From positions 744,001-808,000 of the forward strand of contig NZ_CP170386.1 of assembly GCF_042468235.1 (NCBI RefSeq): a DNA stretch of 64,000 bases, written 5' to 3'. Shown piece after piece: positions 34,248 through 43,090 of the stretch. A model generated the notes under the pieces. The model was not told the DNA's origin and did not search any database. It saw only the letters and a list, made by a program, of their open reading frames with translations. The position numbers were made by a program, and so were the translations under genes. This DNA is from Lonepinella sp042468235. GTDB lineage: Bacteria > Pseudomonadota > Gammaproteobacteria > Enterobacterales > Pasteurellaceae. How positions within the stretch are numbered: the first letter of the stretch is position 1; each line of letters opens with the position of its first letter.

Positions 34248-35390
34248 ATGATAAAAAAAATCCAAAATAAACCGCACTTTCAGATGATTAGTGATAATCA
34301 AGGTTTGGCTCAAGTTTGCGAATTGGCTCAACAAAAAACAGTGCTTGCTTTAGATACGGAATTTATCCGAGTACGCAGTTATTATCCCAAATTAGGTTTA
34401 ATTCAACTCTATGATGGCGAGCAAGTCAGTCTAATCGATCCTAATGAAATCACCGATTTTTCGCCTTTTATTGCTTTATTAGCAAATAAAAATGTGCTGA
34501 AAGTGTTGCATGCTTGCTATGAAGATTTAGAAGTATTTCAACATTATTTCAATCAGTTACCGATACCGTTAATTGATACACAAATTATGGCGAATTTTTT
34601 GTCTTTCCCAAATTCCACAGGGTTAGCCACTTTAATTCAGCATTATTTTGAATTTAGCCTTGATAAAGGAGCATCTCGAACCGATTGGTTGGCTCGTCCT
34701 TTATCAGACAAACAACTGGAATATGCGGCGGCAGATGTATGGTATTTGTTACCACTTTATCACAAAATGGCAGACCAACTCGCTAAAACACCTTGGCAAA
34801 GTGCGGTGCAATTTGACAGCTATTTATTGTTGGAAAAGCAAGGGAAAGTTAAAGACCCCGATAAAGCCTATTTAACTATTCCAAATGCTAATAAGCTCAA
34901 TTCAGAACAATTAATGCGATTAAAATTATTAGTAAAATGGCGACAACAAGAAGCGATTAAACGTGATCTTGCATTGAATTTTGTGGTTCGTGCAGAAACT
35001 TTATGGTTGATAGCAAAATATAATCCACAAAATACATCCTCATTGTTAGATTTAGGTATTCATTCGCAAGAAGTACGGATTCATGGTAAAAAAATGTTGC
35101 AAGTCATTGAACAAATGAAACGTGTTGAAGCTACGGATTACCCAGCAATAATTGAACGATTTTCCGATGATCCACGTTATAAAAAAGCATTCAAAGCCTT
35201 GCAACAAAAATTACTAGAAATTGTTCCTGAAGATTTAGCCTGTGAAGTCATTGCAAGTCGTAAGAGTTTAGAAAAATTAATGAAATGGGTTTGGCTTAAA
35301 CAAAAAGATTCAAACAAATTACCCGATTTGATGAGAGATTGGCGTGAACCTTTTGGGCAAAAATTGTGTGAAATATTGGAAACCCCTTAA
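34248..35390 (+). CDS. rnd: Ribonuclease D
   Basis: RNase D trims 3' ends of tRNA and other stable RNAs. The 380-residue protein has the DEDD exonuclease domain at the N-terminus (LALDTEFIRVRSYYPKLGLIQL with the first Asp and Glu, LHACYEDLEVF, and YAAADVWYLLPLY with the last Asp) followed by two HRDC-like helical domains. It sits two bases after fadD, the same pairing as in E. coli. USS copies lie near 34271 and 34799. Confidence 0.95.
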   Translation: MIKKIQNKPHFQMISDNQGLAQVCELAQQKTVLALDTEFIRVRSYYPKLGLIQLYDGEQVSLIDPNEITDFSPFIALLANKNVLKVLHACYEDLEVFQHYFNQLPIPLIDTQIMANFLSFPNSTGLATLIQHYFEFSLDKGASRTDWLARPLSDKQLEYAAADVWYLLPLYHKMADQLAKTPWQSAVQFDSYLLLEKQGKVKDPDKAYLTIPNANKLNSEQLMRLKLLVKWRQQEAIKRDLALNFVVRAETLWLIAKYNPQNTSSLLDLGIHSQEVRIHGKKMLQVIEQMKRVEATDYPAIIERFSDDPRYKKAFKALQQKLLEIVPEDLACEVIASRKSLEKLMKWVWLKQKDSNKLPDLMRDWREPFGQKLCEILETP

Positions 35391-35425
35391 CCACAAAATT
35401 TTTATGTATAAAAAGCATTCTTTTA

Positions 35426-35454
35426 TTGCATAAATTCGAAAAATCTCGTAGAAT
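35426..35454 (+). promoter_or_regulatory. Promoter of the infC-rpmI-rplT operon
   Basis: TTGCAT (35426-35431) and TAGAAT (35449-35454) with exactly 17 bases between them. A 7-bp hairpin (TTTGCTC/GAGCAAA, about 35463-35483) follows in the leader. Confidence 0.7.
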
Positions 35455-35572
35455 TCTGCCTGTTTTGCTCAGTTTAAGAGCAAAGATAGAAATCATTTCT
35501 TCTGCTGTTTCTTCAGGAACAATTGGCGAGAAAATATGATATAAAAAATAAAGTTACTAGAGGAATTGCACT

Positions 35573-36112
35573 ATTAAACCAGTAAAACGTGTTCAGACAA
35601 CTCGAGCTCATCGTCTTAATGATGAAATTCGTGTTAAAGAAGTTCGCCTAACCGATCAAGACGGCGAGCAATTAGGTATCGTATCAATTCAAGAAGCATT
35701 AGCAAAAGCTGAAGAAGCTGAGTTAGACTTAGTTGAGATTAGCCCAAATGCTGAACCGCCAGTTTGTCGTATTATGAACTACGGTAAATTTATTTACGAA
35801 AAAGAAAAAGCCGCTAAAGAGCAGAAGAAAAAACAAAAAGTAGTACAGGTTAAGGAAATTAAATTCCGTCCAGGTACAGATGAAGGTGACTATCAAATTA
35901 AACTTCGTAGCTTAGTTCGCTTTTTGGAAGATGGGGATAAAGCTAAAATCACCGTTCGTTTCCGTGGACGTGAAATGGTTCACCAAAGCTTAGGTTTTGA
36001 TGTGTTAGAACGTGTAAAAAATGACTTGGCAGAAATTGCAGTGGTAGAATCAGCACCAAGCAAACTAGAAGGTCGCCAAGCTATTATGGTACTAGCACCT
36101 AAAAAGAAATAA
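35573..36112 (+). CDS. infC: Translation initiation factor IF-3 (AUU start)
   Basis: IF-3 binds the 30S subunit and proofreads start codons. The open frame from ATG 35774 is only the C-terminal part; the whole protein starts at ATT 35573, eight bases after AGAGGA, giving 179 residues: IKPVKRVQTTRAHRLNDEIR, LVEISPNAEPPVCRIMNYGK, a lysine-rich linker, and VKEIKFRPGTDEGDYQIK. The rare AUU start is the known basis of IF-3 self-control. It is followed by rpmI and rplT. The usual neighbour thrS is absent; rnd stands upstream. Confidence 0.96.
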   Translation: MKPVKRVQTTRAHRLNDEIRVKEVRLTDQDGEQLGIVSIQEALAKAEEAELDLVEISPNAEPPVCRIMNYGKFIYEKEKAAKEQKKKQKVVQVKEIKFRPGTDEGDYQIKLRSLVRFLEDGDKAKITVRFRGREMVHQSLGFDVLERVKNDLAEIAVVESAPSKLEGRQAIMVLAPKKK

Positions 36113-36145
36113 TTTTTCATTGAGATACTTTCTTGATGAAAAATA

Positions 36146-36184
36146 TAAAGCGTATCAGGCACACTCAGCAGCCTGATTGCTTTT
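36146..36184 (+). promoter_or_regulatory. Structured spacer between infC and rpmI
   Basis: A stem ATCAGGC/GCCTGAT (36154-36160 with 36171-36177), extended by AAAGC/GCTTT around small bulges and followed by TTTTA, looks like a terminator or attenuator. A TATAAT at 36211-36216 lies between it and rpmI. L20 controls rpmI-rplT through the infC-rpmI leader in E. coli; a similar role here is inference. Confidence 0.5.
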
Positions 36185-36307
36185 ATATGATAACGGGGGA
36201 AAACGCCTGTTATAATCAGTGTGATAAATACGAGCTTTACAAGTAATGTTGCAAAACATTCGCCTATTTATCGTTTTTTTAACAAAACAATGCGGAGTTA
36301 TTAAACA

Positions 36308-36505
36308 ATGCCTAAAATTAAAACAGTACGTGGTGCTGCGAAGCGTTTCAAGAAAACAGCTTCTGGCGGTTTCAAGCGTAAACAATCTCACTTACGTCAT
36401 ATTTTGACTAAGAAAACCACTAAACGTAAACGTCATCTACGTCATAAATCTATGGTTGCGAAAGCAGACCAAGTTTTAGTTGTAGCGTGCTTGCCATACG
36501 CATAA
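36308..36505 (+). CDS. rpmI: 50S ribosomal protein L35
   Basis: A 65-residue, very basic protein of the large subunit with the conserved start [20 protein letters not shown] and central [20 protein letters not shown] lies upstream of the ATG. It stands between infC and rplT, the universal order. Confidence 0.97.
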
Positions 36506-36565
36506 GATAAGCACAAGCGTTCATTAGTAAATTTTAGTTAAACATATACATTAGGAGATTAAATA

Positions 36566-36919
36566 ATGGCTCGTGTAAAACGTGGTGTTATTGCAAGAGC
36601 GCGTCATAAGAAAGTTCTTAAGGCCGCTAAAGGTTATTATGGTGCACGTTCACGTGTGTATCGTGTTGCTTTCCAAGCAGTGATCAAAGCTGGTCAATAT
36701 GCTTACCGTGACCGCCGTCAACGTAAACGTCAATTCCGTCAATTATGGATTGCACGTATCAACGCTGCAGCACGTCAAAACGGTTTATCTTACAGTAAAT
36801 TCATCAATGGCTTGAAAAAAGCCTCTGTTGAAATCGACCGTAAGATTTTAGCTGACATCGCTGTATTCGATAAAGTGGCTTTTGCTGCTTTAGTTGAAAA
36901 AGCAAAATCTGCTCTTTAA
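36566..36919 (+). CDS. rplT: 50S ribosomal protein L20
   Basis: L20 is needed for early assembly of the 50S subunit and represses its own operon in E. coli. The 117-residue basic protein starts [20 protein letters not shown] and contains [32 protein letters not shown]. It ends the operon before a strong terminator. Confidence 0.98.
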
Positions 36920-36939
36920 TTCTTAAAGAATAGAAAATT

Positions 36940-36965
36940 AGGACGCTGTTTAGCGTCCTTTTTTG
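36940..36965 (+). terminator. Terminator after rplT
   Basis: Eight-base-pair stem AGGACGCT/AGCGTCCT with a GTTT loop and a T-run. Confidence 0.93.
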
Positions 36966-36986
36966 TGGGAGCATAGTACGAAAAAA

Positions 36987-37011
36987 TAACCCTGCATTAG
37001 CTACAGGGTTA
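36987..37011 (-). terminator. Terminator after aspC (minus strand)
   Basis: Eight-base-pair stem TAACCCTG/CAGGGTTA with a 9-base loop; the minus strand continues with TTTTTT. It ends the aspC transcript. Confidence 0.85.
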
Positions 37012-37036
37012 AATATAAAATTTCGTATCTATAAAG

Positions 37037-38227
37037 TTAAAGCACTTTCACAATACTCTCACACAAATGACGAATATTATCTTCGGTAATACCTGCCACA
37101 TTAATACGACCAGAACGTACTGCATAAATCGCAAATTCATCTTTTAAGCGATCTACTTGATCTGCATTTAATCCACTGAAAGAGAACATACCGTTTTGTT
37201 GCGTAATAAAGCCGAAATCTTGTGTTGCACCAAATTCTTTGAGTAATTCAACAAATTTGGTACGCATCGCTTTAATACGATTACGCATTTCAGTTAATTC
37301 ATCTTCCCATTGTTTACGTAATACGGGATCCGCCAACACAATGGCAACCGTTGCAGCACCATGTGAAGCAGGGTTAGAGTAGAGTGTACGTACAATAGTT
37401 TTAACTTGAGTTAAAGCTGTTGCAGCAATTTGTTCATTTTCAGCCACTAACGTAAATGCACCAACACGTTCGTTGTATAAACCGAAGTTTTTAGAGTAAG
37501 AACTGGCAACTAATAGTTCTTTATGGTTTGCTGCAAAAGTACGTAATCCTACGGCATCTTCATCTAAACCGTTGCCTAAACCTTGATAAGCGAAGTCAAA
37601 TAATGGCAACCAACCATTTTGGGCTGACAAATTGGCTAATTGTTGCCATTGTTCTGGAGTTGGGTCGATACCCGTTGGGTTATGACAGCAACCGTGTAGC
37701 AATACCACATCTCCCTCGCTAGCATTACTTAAATCGGCAATTAGGTTATCCCAATCTAAGGCTTTACGTTCAGCATCATAGTAACGATATTCACGAATAG
37801 TCATACCAACCGCATTGAAAATAGCATTGTGGTTTGGCCATGTTGGCGTGCTAATCCACACATTTTGTGCTTTAGTTTGGCGTTTAATAAATTCTGCTGC
37901 AATACGCAATGCCCCTGTACCACCAAGACTTTGTACGGTTTTGGCACGGCGTTGGGTAACGATTTCTGAACCTTCACCAAACAATAAGATTTTGGTACGT
38001 TCATTAAAATCTGCTACACCGTCAATCGCTAAATAATTTTTTGTCGTTTCAATATCAAATAAACGTTGTTCTGCTTCTTTAACCGCTTTCATAATCGGTG
38101 TTGAACCATGTGCATCTTTATAAACACCAATACCTAAATTAATTTTATTGGCACGATTTTCTGATTTAAATGCCTCGCCTAAGCCTAAAATAGGATCGGC
38201 AGGTGCCGGAGTAATATGTTCAAACAT
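37037..38227 (-). CDS. aspC: Aspartate aminotransferase AspC
   Basis: This class I PLP aminotransferase interconverts aspartate and 2-oxoglutarate with oxaloacetate and glutamate; relatives also use aromatic amino acids. The 396-residue protein has the N-terminal MFEHITPAPADPILGL, the pyrophosphate-loop GGTGALR, HGCCHNPTGIDPT, and the PLP lysine in ASSYSKNFGLYNERVGA near residue 246. It is monocistronic. Confidence 0.95.
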   Translation of the reverse strand: MFEHITPAPADPILGLGEAFKSENRANKINLGIGVYKDAHGSTPIMKAVKEAEQRLFDIETTKNYLAIDGVADFNERTKILLFGEGSEIVTQRRAKTVQSLGGTGALRIAAEFIKRQTKAQNVWISTPTWPNHNAIFNAVGMTIREYRYYDAERKALDWDNLIADLSNASEGDVVLLHGCCHNPTGIDPTPEQWQQLANLSAQNGWLPLFDFAYQGLGNGLDEDAVGLRTFAANHKELLVASSYSKNFGLYNERVGAFTLVAENEQIAATALTQVKTIVRTLYSNPASHGAATVAIVLADPVLRKQWEDELTEMRNRIKAMRTKFVELLKEFGATQDFGFITQQNGMFSFSGLNADQVDRLKDEFAIYAVRSGRINVAGITEDNIRHLCESIVKVL

Positions 38228-38375
38228 AGCTATTGTCCTTTTAAATGTAAATGTTTTGTTAATGTATTAAAATTTATACTCTGTATAACCTAAAATTGCA
38301 AGTAGTTATTCAATCAGGTATAACCATTTTACTATTGAATTTGGTAAAGTTTAAAAATTGCAGTACAAAATTAAA

Positions 38376-39455
38376 TTATTTTAATTTTTCAATCGTCCAA
38401 TCTAAACCAGAGTGATAATCTTCTGGTAATTCCGTACGTAATTTATTTAGTTGAGTGATTAATTGGTTTTTATCGATATGAGTCAAATTAATATGCCCTA
38501 ATTTTCGCCCCGCTCGCACTTCTTTGCCATACCAATGGATTTGACTAAAAGGCGTGTTTAACCATTGTGGATTATGTGCTGTACCGATTAAATTGACCAT
38601 TACACTTGGTGCAAAGATTTCTAATTTAGGCGTTGGTAAATCTAATAATGCTCGCAAATGCAATTCAAATTGGCTAATTGAGCAGCCGAGTTGAGTCCAA
38701 TGTACGCTGTTGTGAACTCGAGGGGCTAATTCATTAATTAATAGTTGGTTTTTAACCACAAAACATTCCATTGCCATAACACCTACATAGTTGAGTTTGT
38801 GCATCACTTTGCCAAGCATTTGTTCTGCTTGTGGTTGTAAATGAATATTTGAATTGTCGGCAACGCTATAACGTAAAATACCATTTTGCTGTAAATTATG
38901 CGTTACAGGATAAAAGCGAGTTTCACCATTTCTAAATCTAGCTCCCACAATGGATACTTCACCATCAAAGGGAATAAATTTTTCCGCAATCACTTCACCG
39001 AATAAGTCATCTGTAATCACATCTTGATTTTGTGGTGTAACAATCCATTGTCCTCGACCATCATAACCACCAGTACGGCGTTTTATTACCACTTTTTCAC
39101 CTATTTTGGTAAAAATATGCTTAAAATCCACCGCACTTTTTACTAATGTCCATGGCGAAGTTGGAAGATTTAATTCATTTAACAGCGATTTTTGGCTAAA
39201 CCGATCTGCGGTAGTGGCAAACACTTTTTGGTTAACAAATTTATCATGATTACCGAGCATTTCAGTTAAAGGCGTTGGTTCCCAACGTTCAATTTCCGCC
39301 GTAATAATGGCATCTTTTGGCAAATCAAATAGGGGAGCGTTAAAGTCTAATGGTTCAACATTAATATCTAAAGGGGCTCCAGCATAACGTAACATACGCC
39401 CAAGTTGACCATTGCCTAGAACATAAATAGTAGGATATAAAGTACTTTGTTGCAT
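38376..39455 (-). CDS. purK: N5-carboxyaminoimidazole ribonucleotide synthase PurK
   Basis: PurK uses ATP and bicarbonate to carboxylate AIR in purine synthesis; PurE then rearranges the product. The 359-residue ATP-grasp protein has YVLGNGQLGRMLRYAG at the N-terminus, VIKRRTGGYDGRGQWIV, AEKFIPFDGEVSIVGAR and ELAPRVHNSVHWTQLGC. The ATG at 39455 is preferred to a TTG five codons upstream. It is second in the purEK operon, after an inverted USS pair that may weaken its expression. Confidence 0.95.
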   Translation of the reverse strand: MQQSTLYPTIYVLGNGQLGRMLRYAGAPLDINVEPLDFNAPLFDLPKDAIITAEIERWEPTPLTEMLGNHDKFVNQKVFATTADRFSQKSLLNELNLPTSPWTLVKSAVDFKHIFTKIGEKVVIKRRTGGYDGRGQWIVTPQNQDVITDDLFGEVIAEKFIPFDGEVSIVGARFRNGETRFYPVTHNLQQNGILRYSVADNSNIHLQPQAEQMLGKVMHKLNYVGVMAMECFVVKNQLLINELAPRVHNSVHWTQLGCSISQFELHLRALLDLPTPKLEIFAPSVMVNLIGTAHNPQWLNTPFSQIHWYGKEVRAGRKLGHINLTHIDKNQLITQLNKLRTELPEDYHSGLDWTIEKLK

Positions 39456-39476
39456 AGTAAAAAATCTCAAAAAAGC

Positions 39477-39503
39477 ACCGCACTTTTTATGATAAAGTGC
39501 GGT
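39477..39503 (-). terminator. Inverted USS pair between purE and purK
   Basis: Two opposed USS (ACCGCACTTT/AAAGTGCGGT) form a 10-bp stem with a 7-base loop. On the minus strand it is followed by GCTTTTTT, the look of an intrinsic terminator placed inside the operon. Confidence 0.7.
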
Positions 39504-39512
39504 TAAAATTGA

Positions 39513-40010
39513 TCAACTTCTTGGATCTGGATTATCCAACACCACATTGGTTTGATTTTCACGGAATGCTTTTAAACGCACTAATAATTCTGTATCCCAA
39601 GCGGCTAAAATTTGAGCTGCTAATAAGCCTGCATTAGCAGCCCCCGCAGGACCAATAGCTAATGTGCCGACAGGAATCCCTTTTGGCATTTGCACGATAG
39701 AATAAAGACTATCAACTCCGCTTAACATAGAACTTTTTACTGGCACACCTAATACAGGTACCAAGGTTTTTGCAGCGATCATGCCAGGTAAATGTGCGGC
39801 TCCGCCAGCACCAGCAATAATCACTTTGAAACCGTTTTTTTCGGCAGTTTCTGCAAAGCTAAACAATTTGTCTGGTGTACGGTGAGCGGATACCACTTCC
39901 ACATGATAAGGTACATTTAATTCATCTAAGATTTGAGTGGCTTCTTGCATTGTTATCCAGTCACTTTTGGAACCCATAACAATGGCAATTTGGGGATTTT
40001 GATTAGACAT
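39513..40010 (-). CDS. purE: N5-carboxyaminoimidazole ribonucleotide mutase PurE
   Basis: PurE moves the carboxyl group from N5 to C4 of the imidazole ring. The 165-residue class I protein has IVMGSKSDWITM, the catalytic EVVSAHRTPDK, and AGAGGAAHLPGMIAAKT. First gene of purEK; purK follows after 57 bases that contain a terminator-like USS hairpin. Confidence 0.96.
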   Translation of the reverse strand: MSNQNPQIAIVMGSKSDWITMQEATQILDELNVPYHVEVVSAHRTPDKLFSFAETAEKNGFKVIIAGAGGAAHLPGMIAAKTLVPVLGVPVKSSMLSGVDSLYSIVQMPKGIPVGTLAIGPAGAANAGLLAAQILAAWDTELLVRLKAFRENQTNVVLDNPDPRS

Positions 40011-40221
40011 TTAAGATTTCCGTAAGAAAAGATTGCTAGTAAAAAACGGAGAGTAGAATAGCATAATTTCAATATCTTAGGCAAATGATTGCAGGATAAT
40101 TTGAAATATTGCCTGATTGTAATATTCTATAAAAAAATGAGTAAATATAACGCTATTAAAAGTATATAACAATGCAGTATAATACCGCTTGATTTTTTAT
40201 ATTAATTACAATGGAAATACC

Positions 40222-40845
40222 ATGAGTCAGTTTTTCTATGTTCATCCTGAAAATCCACAAGTACGGTTGATTAATCAAGCAGTGGAAATTTTGCGTAATG
40301 GCGGTGTGATTGTTTATCCTACAGATTCTGGGTATGCCCTAGGTTGTATGATGGGCGAAAAGCATGCTATGGATCGTATTGTGGCAATTCGTCAATTACC
40401 TGAAGGGCATAATTTTACTTTGGTTTGCAGTGATTTATCGGAATTATCTCATTATGCTACAGTGAGTAATGTGGCTTACCGTTTAATTAAAAATAATACC
40501 CCAGGGCGTTATACTTTTATTTTAACCGCCACGAAAGAATTACCTCGTCGTTTGATGACATCAAAACGTAAAACTATCGGTATTCGTGTGCCAGATAATC
40601 AAATTGCCTTAGATTTATTAAAGGCTTTAGGTGAACCTATTTTATCTTGTTCGTTGATGTTGCCAAAGGAAGAGCATATTACGCAATCTGATCCCGAAGA
40701 AATTCGTGATCGTTTAGAACGTCAAGTGGATTTGATTATTCATGGCGGTTATTTAGGTCAAGAACCGACAACAGTTGTGGATTTAACAGATGAAACACCT
40801 GTTATTTTGCGAGAAGGTAGTGGTTCAGTAACACCATTTATTTAA
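40222..40845 (+). CDS. yciO: YciO/Sua5-like protein (TsaC relative)
   Basis: A 207-residue protein of the YrdC/Sua5 fold (L-threonylcarbamoyladenylate synthase-like). Seen: GGVIVYPTDSGYALGCMM, PEGHNFTLVCSDLSELS, NNTPGRYTFILTATKELP and KRKTIGIRVPDN. YciO itself has weak or unproven synthase activity. The homology and the family start give ATG 40222. Followed by rluB and cysB, the same group as in E. coli. Confidence 0.9.
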   Translation: MSQFFYVHPENPQVRLINQAVEILRNGGVIVYPTDSGYALGCMMGEKHAMDRIVAIRQLPEGHNFTLVCSDLSELSHYATVSNVAYRLIKNNTPGRYTFILTATKELPRRLMTSKRKTIGIRVPDNQIALDLLKALGEPILSCSLMLPKEEHITQSDPEEIRDRLERQVDLIIHGGYLGQEPTTVVDLTDETPVILREGSGSVTPFI

Positions 40846-40896
40846 TTATCTTATTTTATAATGACGCTTGGGAAAGTGACAATAAAGGAAACATTT

Positions 40897-42045
40897 ATGA
40901 AATTTCAAACTGCGAAATCACCATTTCGCTCAACAGAACGTTCAACTAAAAAGGTTGAAAAATCACCGCAGTTCAATTCTCGTTTTAGCAGTGAAAAAGG
41001 TCGTAATGACAATGATCACAATGATAGAAATCGTGCTGAAAAAGGGCATTCAGAAAAAACTCATTATGCTCGAACGGGTCTTTCAAAAAATAGTGCTAGC
41101 AAAAATGAGCAAGCTCCTTTCGAACGTAAACCATTGCCTATGCGTAAACCAAAGCCAGTAGCAATGGCGGAGAAAAAACCAACGGTGGCTGGGGAAAAAT
41201 TACAAAAGATTTTAGCCAATGCAGGACAAGGTTCTCGCCGTGAAATTGAAACGATTATTGCAGCAGGGCGAGTAAGTGTTGACGGTAAAATCGCAACACT
41301 TGGTGACCGCGTCACAGTTCATTCAGGATTAAAAATTCGTATTGATGGCAATTTAATTAATTTAACTGCAGTGCAAAAAGAAGTATGCCGAGTATTGATG
41401 TATTACAAACCAGAAGGGGAGTTGTGTACTCGCAATGACCCGGAGGGGCGTGCCACCGTATTTGATCGTTTACCACGCTTATCAGGTTCTCGTTGGATTG
41501 CAGTTGGACGTTTAGATATTAATACATCGGGTTTATTATTGTTTACCACAGATGGTGAATTAGCGAATCGTCTGATGCATCCAAGCCAAGAAGTAGAGCG
41601 TGAATATTCAGTGCGAGTGTTTGGTGAAGTCAATGATGCGATAATTGCTCGTTTGCGTAAAGGGGTACAATTAGAAGACGGTTTAGCGAATTTTAAAAGT
41701 ATTAAACCTATGGGCGGTACAGGATTAAATCAATGGTTTGATGTAACACTGATGGAAGGTCGTAACCGTGAAGTTCGTCGTTTGTGGGAAAGTCAAGGCA
41801 TTCAGGTCAGCCGTTTAATTCGTATTCGTTATGGAAATATTAAATTAATGAAATCTTTGCCACGTGGAGGTTGGGAAGAAATGGATTTAGTTAATGTCAA
41901 TTATTTACGTGAATTAGTGGGGTTACCGCCTGAAACGGAAACGAAATTAGATGTGACACAAACCAAACGCCGAGCGAATACTGGAAAAATTCGTAAAGCG
42001 GTAAAACGTTATAGCGACATTAATAAGCGTTATAAAAAATCCTAG
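40897..42045 (+). CDS. rluB: 23S rRNA pseudouridine(2605) synthase RluB
   Basis: RluB modifies U2605 of 23S rRNA. The 382-residue product has a basic, low-complexity N-terminal extension of about 100 residues (rich in Lys, Arg, Asn, Ser, His), then an S4 RNA-binding domain (GEKLQKILANAGQGSRREIE, GRVSVDGKIATLGD), and the catalytic domain with VGRLDINTSGLLLFTTDGELANRLMHP and EGRNREVRRLWES. AAAGGA supports ATG 40897. Confidence 0.92.
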   Translation: MKFQTAKSPFRSTERSTKKVEKSPQFNSRFSSEKGRNDNDHNDRNRAEKGHSEKTHYARTGLSKNSASKNEQAPFERKPLPMRKPKPVAMAEKKPTVAGEKLQKILANAGQGSRREIETIIAAGRVSVDGKIATLGDRVTVHSGLKIRIDGNLINLTAVQKEVCRVLMYYKPEGELCTRNDPEGRATVFDRLPRLSGSRWIAVGRLDINTSGLLLFTTDGELANRLMHPSQEVEREYSVRVFGEVNDAIIARLRKGVQLEDGLANFKSIKPMGGTGLNQWFDVTLMEGRNREVRRLWESQGIQVSRLIRIRYGNIKLMKSLPRGGWEEMDLVNVNYLRELVGLPPETETKLDVTQTKRRANTGKIRKAVKRYSDINKRYKKS

Positions 42046-42081
42046 CAAATTAAGAGTAGAATTCGTTAAAGAGAAATTTTT

Positions 42082-43053
42082 ATGAAAATTCAACAACTAC
42101 GTTATATTGTCGAAATTGTTAATCAGAATTTAAATGTTACCGAAGCATCTGCTGCACTTTATACGTCTCAACCGGGGATTAGTAAACAAGTGCGTTTGTT
42201 AGAAGAAGAACTTGGGCTCGAAATTTTCGAGCGGAATGGAAAACATATTAAAGCCATTACGCCAGCGGGCAAAAAAATTATTGGGATTGCTCGTGAGTTG
42301 TTGGTGAAAACCCAAGCTATTCGAGCCATTGCAGATGAATATACCCAACCTAATCATGGGGTGTTACGCATTGCTACCACAAATACGCAAGCTCGTTATA
42401 TGTTACCAGCGGTGATTGAACGTTTTTCCAAGCAATATCCCGATGTCAGTTTACACGTTCATCAAGGTTCACCGAATCAAATTTATGATGCGTTATTATC
42501 GGGAGAGGTAGATTTAGCGATTACGACCGAAGCACAATATTTATTTGATGATTTAGTATTGTTGCCTTGCTATTTTTGGAATCGTTCTGTGGTGGTAAAA
42601 AAAGATCACCCATTGGCAAAAGTGAAGAATTTAACCATTGCAGAATTGGGGAAACATCCATTAATCACCTATACTTTTGGATTTACTGGTGTTTCTGATT
42701 TAGATTATGCTTTTAACAGTGAGGGGATTTTACCTAATATCGTATTTACGGCGACTGATGCGGATGTCATAAAAACCTATGTCAGATTAGGATTAGGGGT
42801 TGGCATTATTGCCTCTATGGCACACACGGAAGCAGATTCAGACTTAGTCGCCATTGATGCTAGCCATTTATTTAATTCTAGCATGACTCAAATTGCCTTT
42901 AAACACAGTACCTTTTTACGTAATTACATGTATGATTTTATTAATTATTTTTCACCACACTTAACCCGTAATCTAGTAGAAAAAGCGGAAGCTATGCACG
43001 ATAATAATGCGGTAAAACGGTTGTTTGATGGAGTTGAGTTGGAAAATAAATAA
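42082..43053 (+). CDS. cysB: LysR-type regulator CysB
   Basis: CysB controls sulfur assimilation and cystine uptake with N-acetylserine as inducer. The 323-residue protein starts MKIQQLRYIVEIVNQNLNVTEASAALYTSQPGISKQVRLLEEELG, the typical CysB N-terminus with the HTH at about 18-38, followed by the two-lobed effector domain (IATTNTQARYMLPAVIERFS). The cystine transporter gene tcyP at 60424 is a plausible target. Ends at a strong terminator. Confidence 0.94.
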   Translation: MKIQQLRYIVEIVNQNLNVTEASAALYTSQPGISKQVRLLEEELGLEIFERNGKHIKAITPAGKKIIGIARELLVKTQAIRAIADEYTQPNHGVLRIATTNTQARYMLPAVIERFSKQYPDVSLHVHQGSPNQIYDALLSGEVDLAITTEAQYLFDDLVLLPCYFWNRSVVVKKDHPLAKVKNLTIAELGKHPLITYTFGFTGVSDLDYAFNSEGILPNIVFTATDADVIKTYVRLGLGVGIIASMAHTEADSDLVAIDASHLFNSSMTQIAFKHSTFLRNYMYDFINYFSPHLTRNLVEKAEAMHDNNAVKRLFDGVELENK

Positions 43054-43059
43054 AAAAAG

Positions 43060-43083
43060 TATGGTGCGTTTTCACGCACCATA
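43060..43083. terminator. Bidirectional terminator between cysB and asnS
   Basis: Ten-base-pair perfect stem TATGGTGCGT/ACGCACCATA with a 4-base loop, flanked by A-rich and T-rich bases. Confidence 0.88.
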
Positions 43084-43090
43084 TTTACAA

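Noticed and set aside
35774..36112. Separate 112-residue gene starting at ATG 35774
   Set aside because: It is the C-terminal part of IF-3; in-frame homology continues upstream to the ATT start.
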